A stretch of 64,000 bases of DNA from Impatiens glandulifera (GCF_907164915.1 NC_061867.1:46286242-46350241), one strand, 5' to 3'; counted from the stretch's first letter, positions 22,156 to 34,410 are shown. The notes: generated from the sequence alone by a model not told the origin. A program made the numbers and translations.

Positions 22156-22231
22156 AGATAACTTTGCGCCGTCATAATTGGTTGTGAAGACCTACCGGCA
22201 TGCACCCCGCAATGTTCCTGGATCGATCCGC

Positions 22232-22653
22232 TTAAGTCACCCTGAAAGAACAAATTAATTAAGTAACAAATTGTGTATGTATATATAAGTAGAGGGTATA
22301 GGTAGATGGAGAGCTGACTTGGTGCAGTCTGTGGAGGGGGAGATTGTGTATGGAATATGAACACCGCATTTGTCTGGAATTTCGGCGGCGTGGGAGAAAG
22401 AGGTGGAGCCTGCGAGTGTTTTAAGACACTCGCAAGTTGCCTGACGGTCGGAGGTAGTGGCGGCAGCGTTATTGAGGCCTTTAACTCCTTCCAGCAAGCA
22501 GTTGGCGGGGCAACCCCCGCCATTCATTGCGTAGGCAAGGCAAGGAGATATGTAACCTGTCACGTCACCACATGTTATGGTTGCTTGTGCATGAGGTGCA
22601 CTCAGTACCATGCACATCACCATCAGACAAACAATTCCTGATGACCTACCCAT
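22232..22653 (-). CDS. Non-specific lipid-transfer protein (type 1-like)
   Basis: 114 residues from two exons: 22653-22319 and 22241-22232, intron with GT...AG, stop TAA at 22234-22232. The start was chosen at MGRSS because a hydrophobic secretion signal follows (about residues 1-24, cleavage near HAQA-T). The upstream in-frame ATGs would lie before or at the TATA box. The mature protein is a small secreted nsLTP that binds lipids in the wall or cuticle: TCGDVTGYISPC, GVKGLNNAA, CECLK, DKCGVHIPYTISPSTDC, with eight cysteines in total. Oddly, the Cys-Cys pair of the family is absent: residue 53 is Leu with one extra residue behind it, and a new Cys sits at 48, giving C48-x3-C52. The split one or two codons before the end is the family's usual intron site. 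Confidence 0.9.
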
Positions 22654-22727
22654 CTGAAAATTTGATTCTAATATCTTGCTTTGATTAATTTGTTGAGTAA
22701 TTCTTATCATGTCCTTGCAAACCATTC

Positions 22728-22786
22728 CATTTATATACTCACAAAAATATTGGACATTTAGTTGTGTCCTTAGTCCTTGCCACGTG
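22728..22786 (-). promoter_or_regulatory. LTP gene promoter: G-box, CCAAT, TATA
   Basis: On the minus strand, TATATAAAT (about 22730-22738) lies some 75 bases before the start codon, CCAAT (about 22748-22752) is just upstream, and CACGTG (22781-22786) is a perfect G-box about 45 bases further. G-boxes bind bZIP/bHLH factors and are common in ABA- or light-responsive LTP promoters; the response itself is inference. Confidence 0.72.
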
Positions 22787-22799
22787 AAATGCCTCACTC

Positions 22800-23310
22800 A
22801 AAATGCAATAATGTATTTCTCTGTTTTTAATTTTATTATTAACTTATCACACCTTAATAATAACTTTGATTCTATGATCTATACTTGGGTTCCTATAAAT
22901 AAATAAACCATAAAAATAGTTCATTTTTCTAAAAAAAATAATGAAATTTAAAAGGACATTAGATATTCAATATGAGATTTTTTAATTTAAGACTCTTACT
23001 ATTTAAATTACTATAAATAATTTTGTTTCTTAATTCATATTTATTGTTTTTCGTTTAAATGAAAAAAAATTATAATTAATTGTTCTAAGAATAAATAGAT
23101 TTAGTTATTAGTTTTACTAATTAACTAGTGAATATTAATGAGTAAAGAAAAAGAGAGTTAGAAATTAGAGGGGATTGAACATAATGTATGGAAAAAACTT
23201 ATTTGGAGGGTTTGAACTTAATATAATAAAAACTAAATTAAAAAAATGCATTAGGAGAGAATTCAAAACAAAATATACATTATTTATCTTAAAAGACACT
23301 GTAATATTCG
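22800..23310. other. AT-rich intergenic DNA
   Basis: Distal promoter side of the LTP gene; nothing further was recognised. Confidence 0.5.
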
Positions 23311-24966
23311 GGACTCATCCATGAGTGAATTGTGGGTTAAGAAAATATATCATTTTTCTATATCACATTTGTTTTTCGCTGATGACACGCTCTGCATAGT
23401 TCATGCTACTTACATGAATTTTAAACACCTTTGGGATATTTTATGGGTATTCGGTGCATGTTTCGATCTTCGAGTGAATCTTAATAAGTCAAATATCTTT
23501 TTCTTAGATCCTGTTTAAAATAGAAGAATGATGATGTTGAAAAACGTGTTAGAGTTTAGAATTGGTGATCTTCCCTCAACCTACCTCGGTTTGCCATTGG
23601 GTGCTAAATTACGATTCAATATCTCTTGGGACTCGATTATCACTAAAATGAAATGTAAACTATCTAGATGAAATAGTAAAATAATCTCAAAAGGGGTCGG
23701 TTAATCCTCATTAAGAGTGTGTTGTCATCTATACTCATATACATGATGTCATTATTCATTCTTCCCAAGAGTGTACTAGTGAAAATGAAGAGAATAATGT
23801 GTAAATTTTTGTGGGGATCCTCTAACTCATCGTTTTTTTTCATTTAGTTAATTGGGATAAGGTTAAATGTTTTAAAGATTAAGGAGGTTTGGATATTTGA
23901 GATCTTATTTTTTTTTTAATAAGACTCTTCTATCAAAATGGTGTTATAGATTTACAACGAAATCGAATAGTCTTTGGGAATCGGTGATCAAATGTAAGTA
24001 TGATTATGATTGATCTAGTTGGTTCACAAAAATATCTAATTATCAAGCGGGGTGTAACATTTAGAGGAGATTTATTCTATGTGGAAATTCGATCAGTTTT
24101 TGGAACGACAGTTGGTGTAGTGTCAAAAGTCTAGCTACATCGTATTTGAGTTAATTCTATTGTTATATATAGAAGTGTTACAGTCATGGACATGTGTGAT
24201 CCTCGATCTAGTGGTTTCATTAGCCGAATTAGATATAGAAGGAGATTAAACATTATGGAGAGTTCATCTCATAATATAATTTTATTTTTGGTAGGACGCA
24301 AAGAAGTGTCCCCTTCTGAATAAGATGTTACGCATTGACAAGACATTGATAGTTTTCATGCGGGGAATTGTTACAAGTTGTTCGCTAAAATGAGTTCAGA
24401 TATTTTTTGTTGGAAAAAACTTTGGGAGTCAAAGATTCCATCAATGAAATTCTTACGGATGATATGTGCATGAAAAAATGTTGTATTATGGTTAGTCGTT
24501 GTCGTATGTGTCACGAGGAGGTTGAATCAACAACTTTTGCGCTGTCGAGATGTGTCTAGTATCTGGAGTCCTTTGTGAAGTATCACTGGGATTCATTGGG
24601 TGATACCCGAGTCTTTGGTTAGTTGTTGGGAAATTTGGATTGATGCGACTAATATGGCAGACCTAAATAATTGGGTTATCATCCAAATTATTTTTTGGTG
24701 GACTATCTGGTTGGAGAGAAATCGCCGAACTTTCACTAATCGTAGTCGTCCGATGCGTATCATTCATAATGATACTTTCTGAGATTAATTCTAGAAAACC
24801 GATAGAGTTCGTTGAAGAGTTAATCGTTCCTCTCGAAGATTTACGAACTCGATAATCTATTAACTAACGTTTTTTATTTTCTATTTATTTTTATTTTATA
24901 TTCATGTGATGTTTTTATGGTTGTAGTCCATATTTATAATATACATGTACATTTTAAAAAAAAACA
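23311..24966 (+). mobile_element. 5'-truncated L1-type LINE
   Basis: Begins inside the reverse transcriptase: HLFFADDTL (about 23370-23396) carries the FADD catalytic motif, followed by LRVNLNKSN. A shifted frame gives LPSTYLGLPLGAK (about 23575), then the reverse-transcriptase zinc-binding region and an RNase H-like tail with WTIWLERNRRTF (about 24700). It ends in an A-rich tail at about 24953-24966. Stops and frameshifts are frequent. The 5' truncation and A tail are normal for LINE insertion; I could not fix the target duplication. Confidence 0.8.
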
Positions 24967-25470
24967 TTATACTATTATATGATTTAAAAGATTTAGATGC
25001 ATAAAATTTAATATGTAATAAAAAAAATGGATTTGACATAAGCCTATTACTAATGACTATTTAGACTTCAGCTAATTTCTATCCTGAGTTAAAAAAAAAT
25101 ATTTTTGTACTATTAGAGCTGGTATGATCTTGGTTTTATTATTTTTATTTTATTAATGGATTTTTTAATTTGTTTTTATCGCATTATTTAATTTATTAAC
25201 TAAAATATTAAATTTATTTTATATTTTTATTAAATTAAAATTTTATTTTGTAATTTATCTTAAATAATTTTCTAAAAAACTCATTTTTTATAAAACAATA
25301 TTTTTAATAAAAAATCAAATAAGCTATTAAGAAACAGTGTTATGTTAAGATTTTCCACGTAATTAATTATAAAGGTGGCGATTAGTTGGCGGTTGCGTTA
25401 ATATTTGTGAACGACTTAAAAATAATAATAAAAGCGAGTAGCAGGATCCTGGGTCTTGATTGGTTTGTTG
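24967..25470. other. AT-rich intergenic DNA
   Basis: No gene or ordered repeat recognised. Confidence 0.5.
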
Positions 25471-25478
25471 TTTATTCC

Positions 25479-25480
<2 letters not shown>

Positions 25481-25540
<60 letters not shown>
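25481..25540. repeat. (AAT)n microsatellite
   Basis: About 20 uninterrupted ATA/AAT triplets, likely length-polymorphic. Confidence 0.95.
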
Positions 25541-25544
25541 TTTA

Positions 25545-25977
25545 ATTTGAATGTATTGGGTCGGGATGTGGTTATATATATTTGGATCGAATCGTTTCCA
25601 CCTAAAAATTTGAACGGTTAAAAATAAAATAAAAAATTATATAAGTATATATTTTGAACGTACACCCTAACCAAAAAAATAAAATTATTTAACCAACTAA
25701 GTTAATAAGACTTTATATTTTAAATTCTAATCTTTATATTTTTTGTTTTGACTAAAATAAATAAGAAAAATATAATGAAAACTATTTTATTGTATAAAAG
25801 CAAAGTAATCAATTTGTTACATATTAATAAAAAAATGAAAATAAAACTACAATAAAATAAAAATAACACTTAAAGATAAAAATCACCTACCCGTAAAATA
25901 CCTAATCACTCAGGAAAATACTAGATTGGAATCAAATGTCTCTTCACAAATAATGAGAAACCAAAATGTTTAATTAT

Positions 25978-26010
<33 letters not shown>

Positions 26011-27235
26011 TTTAGTGATGCAATTATAATATTAGTTTGTTTAATAATGTGATTTTTTAAAAACAATTTTATATTATTATTTTTCAAAGTAAAATAGAAG
26101 TGATCACAAATTTTTATAGTATATATTTTTTCATTATTTAGACCGAGCACATGTATTGCCCCACTTCATTTAATAGAAAATTTATATGAGATTTCTATTT
26201 CTTTTTTACTTTAAAATTACTGTCATTTAAATTATTATAAGTATAATTAATTATTTATTTACATTTATGTTATTTAATTACCTATTTTAATTTACAATAT
26301 CAAAAATATAATTAATTATTCTAAAATTAAATAAATTCAGTTAAAGTTTTTGCTTAAGGAATAATGAAATGTAATTCGGTCCCTGCTGCCTAAAAGTGAG
26401 TCAACCTACAATAATATTAATTATATATTATATTATTAATTTTATCTATTCATTATCTCTTTCAATATTTTATATATATATATATTAGATAAATTGTTAA
26501 AATTTTCCTAATAATTAATACAGGTGGCTATTGGTTGGCAGTTGTGTTAATATTTAATGGTGCTCCTTTCAATGTTTACATTCTTCTTAGTTTATTTTCT
26601 TATTATTTATATATAACAATGCTTAATTTTCAAAATGTCTGGATTTTTGGGTTAAGAGCTATGATTCATTTGAATATATATGTGAGAGGAAATAGATACT
26701 TGGGTCGGATTGTGAGTTGACCCGCCTATAAACTTCAAACGATTAAAAATAAAATTTAAAATTATAAATATTATATTTCGAACTCGTAACCTAACAAAAA
26801 CAAATACAACTCTTTAACCAACTAGGCTAATAAGACTTTATATTTTAAATTCAACACCAAATTTGATGAACGCGGTACGTTTTAACAATATAAGTTCAAC
26901 TTTTTAACTAACTAGTCTCTCTATATATATAATGATGCTTAATTTTCAAAGTGTCTGAATTGTCGGGTCGAGAGATGTGGTTAATTTGGATATATATGTG
27001 AGAGTAAATGGATACTTGAGTCGGATTGTGGGTTGACCCGCCCAAAAACTTAAAACGGTTAAAAATAAAACAAAAAATGCTATATGTATGTTTCGAACTC
27101 GCAACCTAACAAAAACAAGTACAACCCTTTAACTAACTAGGCTAATAAGACTTTATATTTTAAATTCAACACAAAATTTGATGAATGCAAGACGTTTTAA
27201 CAATATAAGTTCAACTTTTTAACTAACTAATATAT

Positions 27236-27268
<33 letters not shown>

Positions 27269-27345
27269 ATGATGCTTAATTTTTAAAGTGTCCGGGTGTC
27301 AGGTCGAGAGTTGTGTTAATTTGGATATATATGTGAGAGTAAATT
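25545..27345. repeat. Repeat family with tRNA-like boxes, 3-4 copies
   Basis: Copies at about 25545-25745, 26620-26915, 26940-27235 and a partial one at 27262-27345 share 'gcttaattttcaaagtgtc', 'ggatatatatgtgagag', 'gggtcggattgtg.gttgacc' and 'aggctaataagacttta'. On the minus strand each of the first three reads like a tRNA D-arm (tagcctagttggttaaag) followed some 30 bases on by a B box (gcgagttcgaaac), so the unit contains a Pol III-type promoter module. The two central copies are tandem (period about 320 bp). Confidence 0.6.
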
Positions 27346-27399
27346 AAAAATGCTATCACATTTTTATCGTAATTTTTTCCTTGGTCTTTATATCATTAC

Positions 27400-27427
27400 T
27401 CGTCCAAATGCACGGACTACCTGCTAG
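27400..27427 (+). mobile_element. Helitron-like 3' terminus
   Basis: A short hairpin (GTCC-aaatgcac-GGAC, about 27402-27417) is followed 10 bases later by CTAG and a T. Plant Helitrons end in a GC-containing hairpin just before CTRR, inserted between A and T. No 5' TC end was located, so the extent is open; the repeat family upstream may be its body. Confidence 0.42.
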
Positions 27428-27429
27428 TT

Positions 27430-28690
27430 TTACTAATTACTTTTATTTAATTTAAATACATTTTAATATTTCTTAACTAGCATATTAATCATAAACAATT
27501 TACTTTTTTTTAACAATAAAATTTATATTTATGGCAAGAATGTTTAAATTATTTATTCAAAAGTAATAGTAAGCCCAAAAATAATAATTAATATTGATTG
27601 TAATGTATGTAGGACTAACCAATACCTAAATCCATTAATGAATTTTGGTCTATGATTAAATATTGTTAGACCTAATCATAATTTCGAATAAATATTAAAA
27701 ACAATTATATTAGAATAACAAAAATAATAATTTCAATTAAATTTGAGATATGTAATCCCAAAAAAACCCTTTGTTCGGTTTTCGTGGAAAAACTCGAGGT
27801 TTGAGAATTTTCAACATCGGTTTGCGTATCATAAATTTTCTTTATAAAATAAAACATTATTTTAAAAGACTATTAAATGATCCCCTATAACTTTTGAAAT
27901 TAATGAAAGATAATTAATTTGTGGTTCAATTTTAAATAATTTGAGTATTTGCGATAATCAAATCACAATTTGATTTTTTAGAAATTCGTTGTTTTAAATT
28001 AATTAAAAATAATTAATTTAAAAGATTATTTATTTGAAACAAAGTCACCAATTGATTTTTGAAAATCAATAAAAGTAGAATACGTCTACAAACGTATTGA
28101 CCAAAGTTTTTTTTAGTTCGTAGTTTGGTGATACTCGGAAAGGGCTTACGAGCTTCATCTTCCGTACTCGTTTTAATAACGGTATCTACTTATAAATTTG
28201 ACTTTTAAAAATCGGTTGTATTACATTTTATTTTAAATAATTATTCTTCACGTCCTAGGAATGCATATGATTTAACGTTGTTTAAATTATTGTAACAACA
28301 ATATTTATTAGAGAAAGTTCAACTTATTACCAATGTGTGAGCTGTGAAATATTTTTCTTCCCATTCTAAATCTTTTGTAAATGGAAGGTTTTCATGATTT
28401 GGATTTCTCTCTTTGACATATTAATGCAGAACACATAAAATTGATCACTACATAAAATTGGGAAGAAGTTCTGTAAAGTCTCATTCGAAGATGCATGTGA
28501 GCCGTCTTTAAGTATTCAGATGATATGTTAAAATATTGGATGGGTTACTTACAATGTTAGTCTTCTTTAAGTCTTCCGTTGATATATTGAATATTCTCAT
28601 TTCATCTTTAAGTGTAGCAAAAATAATTTGGGCTCATATATGCACTCTACAAATTAACGTCACAATAAGACCATCAGATTAAAAAAAATA
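27430..28690. other. Intergenic DNA, possible LTR remnant
   Basis: AT-rich, with slightly GC-richer parts at 27770-27830 and 28100-28260 whose style (ttggtgac..., 'cttacgagcttcatct') recalls an old LTR. I cannot pair it with a second copy or with coding sequence. Confidence 0.3.
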
Positions 28691-28699
28691 ATAAACAAC

Positions 28700-30660
28700 C
28701 ATGAAAAGAACATCAGATATAAAAAAAAAAAGCTTACAGAAGAGGCTATAGAGAAGAAAATTATTTTTATGGGAACCCACATAGCATTGATTTTTCATTG
28801 AAAGAAAATGAAATTTGCTGATGGTAGTATGCTATGTCCTGAATAATACTTATTTACTAGAAAAAAATGGAAGAAAATACATTATAAATACTATGAAGAG
28901 TTCTAAGGGTGTTACATTTCCAATTCATTTAAAAAAATTAACTCCATTATGATTCTATATGGGTCTTCTATGTTGACATTTTCAAAGTAAATTGAATATT
29001 TGTCCGTTCTGGTTATCATATAGGGATATTGAAGGGCCTTCGGAAGTTTCATCTTCCTCTTAGTTTTTTTTGCTTGGCCCTAGTTCTGACCATTTTTTTT
29101 GCTTAGTGTTATTCTTTTACTTCACCACAAAACACCACCATTTACAGAAGATTTTGTACTACAACCTTCACTTGGGGTCCCGTTTCTCTAACCACCACTT
29201 CGGGTGTCTTTGTAAATAATTTATGGAGGGCATCCATGAGATATTTGTCTTTGCACATATCAGCGTATAAGACTTGAATGTAGGACTTGCACATAGGCCT
29301 TATGTCCCATTTTTTATGCTAAATTGCTTACACCTTCCAACACTTACGTGTGATTGTTTTAATAATAGATGTAGCAATCAGCATGAATGCATCACTAACA
29401 AGCTTCCATGGCCCTATGTCAACCTCATCCTCATCCTCTACGATATGTAGTATTGCCTTCTAATGCGCTACATTTTTAGGCTTTGCAATCTTAGTGGTTG
29501 TCACTGTCTCATGTTAAGGCACTCCCTCATATCTCTTTGTCTCATGCATCTCATATTTCCTTGTCTCATGTAAAGACACCTCCTCGTCATATGGCATATG
29601 TTGAGTGTTTAAAAGTGGAGGTAGATGTGAAAGGCGTCTAACATCGCTCCCAAGTCTGAATCCTCCATGTACCAATTCTTTGTCCAACTTTTTTTTCATT
29701 CTACTGTCATTCCAACATGACAATATCGAAAATCGTTGTTCGTGAAGTATTTGGAGTTCAGGGTTGTAGACCCTACACAAGTAGAACAATTGAAAATATA
29801 TATTTAATTTGTTAGAAACATTTGTATTTGAATAAACCACCAAAATAAAATATTGATGACAAAGATTATTTACAAGAAGAAATGTATGCGGTCCATGGAA
29901 ATGACTTTTTTCGTTATTCTTCCACTTATCGCATGAATTAACTAATCACTTAAGTACGAATTTGCATCAATTAAAATTTTGGCTATTTTCAACATTAAAA
30001 ATAAATTTGAGAATCTTAAACCTACATGTACAAAAATAGATTTGAGGATTATTAACAATGCATAAAAGTGTATAAGAATGAATGATGCTTTGAAATGTAA
30101 GTTTTAGGATTAACTATATACCTAGAATGTTGACTCTTACGTGGTCCATAGAAAGCTACTGAAAACATATAATACAAAATCCATCTTAAAATGATTGTCA
30201 ATTGTTCTATTCTCCAAGATTTTCTCTTGCATTTCGGTCATTTTAGGAGAGCCACTGTTATGTATAATTTCCCATTTAATCCTTCACTCCATCAACTTCA
30301 TATAGTGCTTGGGGCATCGAGTCTCGTTTCCCATAGACTCTACAATCTCTATATTCTCTCTAGAGATGCCCAATACGTACTGAACATCATCTTCTTCTAT
30401 TTTTACTGCATCGTTACTTCGTAGGATTATCGCACACCTACTAAAGTCAAATGATCTAACAAGGTATCGAGAGAGTTCACTAGGGCATTTAGAAAGACGA
30501 AGTGATATAAGACCTCCGAAGTTTATGGCCTACACAGCCTCTTTTTTTTCATTAGTTAGTCGTTCAATAAGATTTCAAAGGCCCATCGATGAGGTCCTAG
30601 TCAAAAACATATTGTGGCAAGATTTTTTTCTTTTTTGGGAGGGTTCAACTGTAGTTGTAG
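28700..30660 (-). pseudogene. Transposon-type gene relic, Ulp1-protease family-like
   Basis: On the minus strand an N-terminal block near 30530-30180 reads NFGGLISLRLSKCPSELSRY ... DVQYVLGISREN, a layout seen in plant transposon-encoded Ulp1-like proteins. A second block, 29800-29070, keeps one frame for some 240 codons (PELQILHEQRFSILSCWND ... GPWKLVSDAFMLIATSIIK ... CKSYIQVLYADMCKDKYLMD) with single stops at about 29517, 29454, 29337, 29328 and 29139. A basic segment (KRKMKLPKALQYPYM, about 29055) follows, and a faint VPIK block near 28765 may be the start of the protease domain. The family name is inference; the decayed long frame is directly visible. Confidence 0.5.
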
Positions 30661-31019
30661 CTACACTCTCTGTAGTTGATGTAGCTAATGTCTCTTTTTG
30701 GGCATTCTTTTTATATTCTCTAAGACTTTGTTTAGTTGTAAGTATAACAATGTAGATATATGATAATAATATGTATAGTAAAGTTATTGAGTTGTTTGGT
30801 TATAAAGTTTATATCTACAGTATTTATAATAAGTATAAATTACACCTCAAATGCTGTATAAAATTATAACTAATAGGAGTAGGCATAAATTTTACTAATT
30901 TTTACTTTACATATTTAACCTTAGATATAAATTATCTTTCTCAATAAACATTTTTATTTTATCTCTCTTCAAACTTTATCCATGTAATAGTTTGGTCTTC
31001 GAAAGTTATTCCAAGGCAA

Positions 31020-31690
31020 CATTTCATACTATGGTAAGTGTTTAGTGGGAGATTGAATACGAGGAATCGGATTAGATTAAGAAATATGTGGATATCCCGG
31101 ATAAAAGTTGTCTATTGTGTGAAGGAAACGAAGAGTACATCAGTCATCTATTAGGGGGCTTCCCATTTTCTAGTTCGATTTGGGGTATGTTTTCCTCAAC
31201 TATGGGTATTTCTATGTTTGTGAGGGAGTGAATTGATATTAAAGAAATTGCTCTTGTTAAGGAAAATGGCAATCAATTCCCAGCAAGCGTATATAAGTGT
31301 GGATTTGCTTCAATCATCTATCATTTATGGGTTGAAAGAAATGCAAGAGTGTATGCAAGGGTTAGAAGAAATATGGACGAAGTTTGGAAGGATATTATGT
31401 TTGATTGTGGCTCCCTTATGAAAATGTGGGGGCAAATTCCCACAAACGAGTGAAATTGGAGCTTTTGCCAAGGTAGGAAAATCCCATACGATGAAGTCAC
31501 GCAATCGCACATTTTAAGGCAAGATAAAAGATTGATAGTTTTGTAATAATGTCATAAACGTGTAGTTTTGTATGCTTGTATTTCAATTATGTATTTTTCT
31601 TTTAAATCAAGTCTAGGTTTTTCTAGCTTGATACGAACAAGTCATGTCAGTTTTTTCCCTTTTGTGGAATTTTTAATAAAATGACGATAA
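31020..31690 (+). mobile_element. LINE 3' fragment inside Harbinger
   Basis: One frame reads PDKSCLLCEGNEEYISHLLG (reverse-transcriptase zinc-binding region), then IIYHLWVERNARVYARVRRN and KMWGQIPTNE, typical of plant LINE C termini. A 3' UTR runs to 'taataaaatgacgataagt' and an A-rich end near 31690. A related tail occurs at 39700-39872. Confidence 0.68.
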
Positions 31691-32144
31691 GTTGTTTTTC
31701 CAAAAAAATAATATTTATTAATTTCTTTTTCTTCAACCTAATATGCAAATATAAGATGAACATCTCAGAAATTCAATCTCAAGATCAATCCTAAATCGAA
31801 CGAAGAAGAGGTGGTGGTGGTGGTGGTTGGACGTCTTCATCTTCAACCTAATCAAACACATATACAGTAGTGGTGAACGAAGTAAAGTTTTTGAAACCTA
31901 ATCTGAGAACGAATTTGAAAAATAATAGTTTTCTATCAGCGTCAATACTCCTAACATCATCAAGTAAGCATGTTTTTACAATATTTCTTTATATAGTGAA
32001 TATTAAATGAAATAGAATATTCTTTTATTTGCTCAGAAATTAGATATTTATAAAATTTTACAATACAAGTTTGATATATTTGATTTGAGTTAAGTTTTAC
32101 CCATACACCATTCAAAAAGACTGATTCATAAAAGAACACAGGAT

Positions 32145-32835
32145 GTTGAACTTTAGTATTACTATATAAGTATTTATAAATAGATGATCATCTTTATATG
32201 AGTAATTGATCTTTATAGGAGTAACTGGAAATATATATATATGTAATGATAACTATATTATCCAACTATGTGTAATAGTTAACTTTAGTATTACATCTCC
32301 AACTATGTGTAATAGATGTTGATCTTCATAAGAATAACTAAAAATATATGTGTAACTATATGATCTTTATAAGAGTAACTGAAAATATGTGTAATGATAA
32401 CTACAATTACCGTCTCCAACTATGTGTAACTACAATCTCCAATTATGTGTAATAGATAACTTTAGTATTACCGACTCGAACGTGTAATAGATGTTAATCT
32501 TTATAGGAGTAACTGAAAATATATTATAAACTATAAGATTTTTATAGGACTGTATAATTTTTATAGGAGTAACTTATGATCTTTATGAAGTAACTATATA
32601 ATTTTTATAAGAGTAACTATATGATCTTTGTAATAGTAACTAAAATATATGTGTATTGATAACTACAACTACTTTTAACAATGTGTAACTGCAGTCTCCA
32701 ATTATATGTAATAGATAATTTTAGTATTACATTCTCCAATTATATATAATAGATAACTTTAATATTATAGTATCTAATTATGTGTAATAGATGCTAATCT
32801 TTATAGATAACTTTAGTATCACGTTATTTTTTTAA
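32145..32835. repeat. Degenerate tandem array in Harbinger 5' region
   Basis: Repeating motifs 'gatctttataggagtaact', 'gaaaatatatgtgtaatgat', 'tctccaactatgtgtaatag' and 'aactttagtattac' in varying order, at least six rounds. It lies between the left end and the transposase, where transposase-binding repeats could sit. Confidence 0.7.
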
Positions 32836-32864
32836 TAATATTAGTTTTTAATTCTGACTAATAG

Positions 32865-34010
32865 ATGGATGCTAGTGATGTTGAATATGACAATGATAAA
32901 GTAGTTGATTATGACAATAATAATAGAATGTGTATAGTTTTTGAAACTATAAAAATGAACATGAATTTTGTTGTTTGCTAAACATGGTTATGATATTTGT
33001 CTATGAGATATATCAATCTACATTTCATTGTATTCATCCATCTATCATTCTTGCACAACTTAGAACAACCATAATAAATAGGATAACAAAATACAACGAT
33101 ACTACATGTATTAACTTGTTAAGAATGGATAAAAAAAACTTTCCTTCTTTATGCAACCTTATATCTCACTCTAAAAGTGTGTCTCTAGAAGAAAAAATAG
33201 CTACATTTCTCTATATTCTAGCTCATCGCATTAAGATAAGGAATGTTTTATTTCCATTCTTTTGTTTCGGATGGACTACTAGTAAATATGTACATGAAGT
33301 ATTGAAAATCCTTATATGTCTTCAAGCTGATATTCTTAAAAAGCCAGCGCCTTTGCAAAATTCTCATACAAATGAAAGGTGGAAATGGTTTAAGGTAAAT
33401 AAAAATGTTTCATTCTCAACAAAAGACATCATGAAAGTTTTTAATGATTTTGTATACATTAAATAAAATTGTTTAGGAGCTCTAAATGGAACATATATTT
33501 ATGTAAATGTGGGTGAAGATATGAAAGTAAGGTATAAAAATCAAAAATGACAAATTACAACAAATATGCTTGGAATTTGCTCTCATGATATGATGTTCAT
33601 CTATGTGTTACCTGCTTGGGAATGTTTTTTTTGCTAATAGTAAAGTTCTAAGAGATGTAACTAATATAAATTGTGGTTTAAAAATTTCTCGAGGTAATAT
33701 ATATATATATATATATATATGACTATATGCTACTACAAAAATTTAATAGAAATATTAATCGATAGCTACATTTACACATGTTATTATTACTTAATAGATG
33801 CAAGATACACAAACGGAGATGGCTTTTTAACACCGTTTAAAGGTTATAAGTATCATTTAGAATCTTGGAGTATTGGACGATCACCTTCTAATTTTGAAGA
33901 ATTTTTCAGCATGAAGCATTTTGCTGCAAGAAATGTTATAGAAATGTCATTTAGTTTGCTCAAACTTAGATGGACGGTACTAAGAAATCCTATTTTTTTA
34001 TCCAATTAAG
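32865..34010 (+). pseudogene. Harbinger transposase (DDE_Tnp_4 / ALP1-like)
   Basis: An acidic N terminus (MDASDVEYDNDK, 32865), then LRMDKKNFPSLC, VSLEEKIATFLYILAH, ERWKWFK, ALNGTYIYVNV, TTNMLGICSHDMMFIYVLP, SKVLRDV, YLIDARYTNGDGFLTPF and EEFFSMKHFAARNVIEMSF. These are the successive blocks of PIF/Harbinger transposases. The first catalytic Asp (usual LDGT block) is Asn here; the second (LIDA) and the Glu (RNVIE) are kept. Stops lie near 32980, 33464 and 33548. A frameshift occurs at the T-run near 33628 and a (TA)n tract interrupts at 33697-33720. It cannot make an active enzyme. Confidence 0.85.
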
Positions 34011-34410
34011 ACACAATGTCACTTAATTATTTCATGTTGTCTATTACATAATTATATAAGAAGAGAAATGTCAATAGATCATATGGAAGAATTACTAACC
34101 GAAGAACTTCTACAACACTTGAATCCTCAAATTGGATATAATAAGTACCATAGAGACATCTGATGATTGGGCACAATGGAGAATTAAGTTAGCCAAGACA
34201 ATGTTTCTTAAAGAAAAACTAAGAAGAAGTCGTGGGAGTATAATATAGATATTTATGTGTAATTTTTATATTTGAATGTTGTAACTTGAAATTTTGTTTT
34301 GTTTAATACTATGTGTTTTGATTGTAGTAGAAAAATTATATTCTATTTTGTTTAATACTATCTGTTTTTGTTATGTTTCATATTATCTTTTATGTTATGA
34401 ATTCTTAGGT

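Noticed and set aside
22134..22523. 129-codon minus-strand frame overlapping the LTP gene
   Set aside because: It is a shifted frame of the LTP exon running through the intron; the nsLTP reading has the signal peptide, cysteines and splice sites.
26780..26850. tRNA-like A and B boxes considered as a tRNA gene
   Set aside because: No acceptor stem or anticodon arm can be formed, and the same boxes recur in repeats; a SINE-like origin is more likely.
30721..30760. Alternative reading of the Harbinger left end as a chance 'tttgtttagttg' word
   Set aside because: The TAA duplication, the partner end at 36420 and both internal genes make the element reading stronger, though the TIR match is imperfect.
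31800..31835. (GGT)n stretch considered as coding for a Gly- or Val-rich protein
   Set aside because: It is a short microsatellite with no open frame around it.
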